Shown: positions 50,224 through 52,274 of the stretch, in pieces | Position numbering within the stretch: position 1 is the stretch's first letter | How the letters are laid out: every line of letters begins with the position of its first letter | DNA from: Acidimicrobiia bacterium | Lineage (GTDB): Bacteria > Actinomycetota > Acidimicrobiia > Spongiisociales > Spongiisociaceae | Direction of reading: 5' to 3' | DNA length: 52,274 nt | NCBI GenBank assembly: GCA_021296345.1 | Contig: JAGWAN010000037.1 | Location: forward strand, 1-52,274 | Program-made: the position numbers and the translations under genes | The notes under the pieces: model-generated | Databases searched by the model: none | What the model was told of the DNA's origin: nothing | Seen by the model: only the letters and a program-made list of their open reading frames with translations

Positions 50224-51165
50224 GTGGTTGAAGTCGCATCGCTAGATGAAGTTTCGCTTCGGTCGGTGTGGCGGGACGAAGCCCGAGAGTTCACTCCGTG
50301 GCTTGCGGCCAATCCAGGCCTGTTGGGCAAAGAACTCCAGATGGACCTTGAGCTCGAAGGCAAAGAAGTCCCCGTTGGGACGTTCTCCGCGGACTTGGTT
50401 CTTCGGGACACGAACACTGGCGAGCGAGTCGTAGTGGAGAATCTGTTGGAGACGACCGACCATGACCACCTCGGGAAGCTGATCACCTACGCCGCCGCGC
50501 TGGAGGCTCGTTGGGCTGTTCTGGTCGCGAGCCAGTTCCGTCCCGAGCACCGCTCGGCGCTTACCTGGCTCAATTCGATCTCGGGTGAGGGAAGCGGTTT
50601 CTTCGGAATCGAAGTTCAAGCAGTCCGTATCGCGGATTCCCCCACGGCGGTCCGACTCGACATGGTTGCCAAACCCGACGACTTCTCACGGCGGGCACGA
50701 GCCGGGGCGACTAGCTTGTCCGAGGCTGGAGGTCGCTACATCGAGTGGTGGGCAGAATTCCTTCCCGAGTTCCACGTCGCGCACCCAGGTTGGAGCAACG
50801 CTCAGACACCGTCGCCCTACAACTGGATGAACTTTCCTAGCGGCAAGGGTGGCGTTCGCTACGGACTTAACTTCGCGTATCCCACCGGCGCTTCCAACTA
50901 CAGTCTCTCCGCGCATGTGTACATGGACGACGGCGACTCGGTATATCCGGCGCTTGAGGCCCAACGGTCGGAGATCGAAGCTGGGTGCGGTCTCGATCTC
51001 CGATGGGACCCGGGTGAGAACACGCGATCCGCGCGGATTGAGGCGTGTCTAGACCCCGCGGATCCCGCGGACCGGGCCCAATGGCCCGAGTACCGAGCCT
51101 GGGCCATCGAGACACTCGGCGAACTCCGCCGAGCCTTTGCGGCACCGATCAGAAACCTGCCGTGA
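50224..51165 (+). CDS. DUF4268-like PD-(D/E)XK protein, 313 aa
   Basis: N-terminal nuclease-like domain: AREFTPWLAANPGLLGKELQMDLEL, then TFSADLVLRD with Asp57 and VVVENLLETTDHDHLGKLITYAA with Glu72, the usual D...E-x-N form of this group. The second half (residues about 165-310) is the DUF4268 domain with GGVRYGLNFAYP and ALEAQRSEIEAG...LDLRW. GTG start behind GGGGAGGAG. Proteins of this type are common in defence islands and may restrict foreign DNA. It is 94 bases downstream of the truncated nuclease and has its own likely promoter. Confidence 0.75.
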   Translation: MVEVASLDEVSLRSVWRDEAREFTPWLAANPGLLGKELQMDLELEGKEVPVGTFSADLVLRDTNTGERVVVENLLETTDHDHLGKLITYAAALEARWAVLVASQFRPEHRSALTWLNSISGEGSGFFGIEVQAVRIADSPTAVRLDMVAKPDDFSRRARAGATSLSEAGGRYIEWWAEFLPEFHVAHPGWSNAQTPSPYNWMNFPSGKGGVRYGLNFAYPTGASNYSLSAHVYMDDGDSVYPALEAQRSEIEAGCGLDLRWDPGENTRSARIEACLDPADPADRAQWPEYRAWAIETLGELRRAFAAPIRNLP

Positions 51166-51588
51166 CAACGGCGCCAGCCCTATCAAAGCTGTGCTCCTGA
51201 CCCCCAAGCTGACCGACACCAGAACCGGTATGGCACCCGCAACTGCAACACAAGACAATGCCACGGCGTACGATCGGATCGCCTCACCGCCACCGTTGAC
51301 CGCCTACCACCCGATACTCCACTCCACGGCGTAGGCTCCGGACTGCGCAGGTCACCATCGGGCGGACACCGCCGTAACGTGGTACTAGAAGTGGGACTCC
51401 AACCCCCTGTCCTAACCCAAACTCCGCTCTAGCTGGCCTTTTGCCGGTTACGACAACGGACAGCTCCTCCGTAGGCGCAGAGTTCAAGACCCGGGGGAGC
51501 CAGTCGAGGGCGTAGCTGGCGGCGTCGCTCCGGGCTGCTGAGCGACGGCTATTCGTGGCCCGCCAGGTGACCCTGTGATACTTGGCTC
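51166..51588. other. Intergenic region, 423 bp
   Basis: I see no gene, tRNA or clear repeat. A T-arm-like stretch near 51388 (in reverse complement GGTTGGAGTCCC) is too weak for a tRNA. The region may hold the edge of a deletion, because the next open frame is a truncated NTPase. Confidence 0.5.
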
Positions 51589-51765
51589 ATGGAACCAACT
51601 GAGCAAGTCTTGGGGAGCGGGAAGAGCACCGTCCTCAAGCTGATCGAATCCGAGCTGGCTTCGCGAGGCAGCCTTAATAAGGAAGAGCGGGTTCTTGTTG
51701 TCGGGACCGACCCCTGGGGGTACGACCCGGATGTCAGAGCCAAGTCCACGCTGCGGTGTGGTTAG
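51589..51765 (+). pseudogene. KAP-type P-loop NTPase fragment, 58 codons
   Basis: ATG at 51589 starts EPTEQVLGSGKSTVLKLIE and continues SELASRG...VLVVGTDPWGYDPD before a TAG. A P-loop (GSGKST) followed by LKLIE-x-EL and a D-P-W-G-Y-D motif is the N-terminal hallmark of KAP-family NTPases, which are otherwise several hundred residues long. The rest of the gene is missing, replaced by the convergent gene at 51762. Short and with no ribosome-binding site, so probably non-functional. Confidence 0.6.
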
Positions 51766-52274
51766 TCGTAGCGGATTTGGTCGAGGCGTGAGATGGTGAT
51801 GCCCTCGGCGGTGTTTTGGTCCGTTGGGTGGTCGAGGTCGTCGGCTAGGTCTCGCATGAGCCGGAGGGTACGGATGACCGTGTTTAGGTCTGCCCGGTTT
51901 ACTTTCGGGGTGCTCAGCTGCCGTAGTAGCGCGTTACACCATGTCAGGGCGGTGTGGCGGATCATGTCGGGGTCCGGGCCGAACGGGGTCGGGTAGTTGA
52001 GGGGGTCGGCATCCCTCCGCGCCCGGTGGGCTACCCATGAGGAGCCGGGTTGGTCCCGTAGTGTTTCTTTCGCCTTGGCGATCATTGGGTCGATGTAGAG
52101 CTGGGTGTACACCGTCCGGGCTATCTGTCGGAGTTCGTCGTCGCCGATGGCGCGGCCGTGTTGGGCGGCCACCGCCCGGCGTAGCTGGGGGATGGTCGGT
52201 TGCTGGTCGGCCCGGAGGACGTTATCGATGGTGGCTCGGAGGGCGGAGCCGGGCCCGGGTTCGGACCAGTGGGG
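51762..52274 (-). CDS. Hypothetical protein, 5' end outside the window
   Basis: The minus-strand frame is open from the window edge to TAA at 51762-51764. It encodes at least 170 residues, mostly helical: HWSEPGPGSALRATIDNVLR, AQHGRAIGDDELRQIARTVYTQLYIDPMI, then RADLNTVIRTLRLMRDLADDLDHPT. No family is recognised. A GTG start at 52172 exists internally, but the coding pattern continues upstream, so the gene begins beyond the window. Confidence 0.65.
   Translation of the reverse strand, partial: PHWSEPGPGSALRATIDNVLRADQQPTIPQLRRAVAAQHGRAIGDDELRQIARTVYTQLYIDPMIAKAKETLRDQPGSSWVAHRARRDADPLNYPTPFGPDPDMIRHTALTWCNALLRQLSTPKVNRADLNTVIRTLRLMRDLADDLDHPTDQNTAEGITISRLDQIRYD

Noticed and set aside
51380-51410. 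tRNA or attachment-site fragment
   Set aside because: Only a T-arm-like stretch is visible; no acceptor stem or anticodon arm could be paired.

Overview
This window is high-GC DNA with many GTG and TTG starts and tightly overlapping operons. Its gene families (F420-type luciferase-like oxidoreductase, IpdAB-like and DUF35/thiolase acyl-CoA catabolism, MaoC hydratases, a lipoprotein with a Val/Glu-rich linker) point to an actinobacterium. My guess is an uncultured Acidimicrobiia-like lineage; the sequence alone does not prove the taxon.

Left two thirds (about 1-36.6 kb): a dense catabolic and uptake region. It holds two AMP-forming acyl-CoA ligases plus a PaaK-like ligase, an acyl-CoA dehydrogenase, four SDR proteins, an enoyl-CoA hydratase, two MaoC-type proteins, two thiolase-like proteins with two DUF35 partners, an amidohydrolase, an FAD oxidoreductase and an F420-type oxidoreductase. 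Four separate two-subunit family I CoA-transferase-like pairs resemble the steroid-ring hydrolase IpdAB. Together these look like one or more pathways that activate, dehydrate and cleave a cyclic or branched acid as CoA thioesters. Uptake is probably by an ABC system (lipoprotein 10836-12074, ATPase 13710-14498, permeases 14498-16052) and an MFS carrier. Related palindromes of the type CTACCAAGCGCTTGGTAG lie before several of these operons, and a TetR gene sits inside the cluster, suggesting a shared regulon. A GntR repressor (8308-8994) is divergent from a second catabolic unit.

Mobile DNA has invaded this region. A small family of inverted-repeat elements (about 100 bp, ends near AGGGTGCTGAAAAA) occurs at 4.7, 6.6, 7.4 and 12.2 kb. 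A solo tnpB sits inside the ABC operon, and the permease next to the ATPase has lost a segment with a frameshift.

Right third (about 36.7-52.3 kb): an accessory, defence-like island. It contains a HigB/HigA-ImmA toxin-antitoxin pair with an operator, a DUF433/DUF5615 pair, a PD-(D/E)XK protein, a DUF4268-like nuclease and a decayed potassium channel. It also carries remnants of a transposase, a KAP-type P-loop NTPase and what looks like the tail of a type I restriction R subunit. Its centrepiece is a 1815-residue protein that joins a DEDD-type exonuclease domain, a RecQ helicase and a UvrD-type helicase in one chain (44009-49456, minus strand). This is the best candidate here for an undescribed system.
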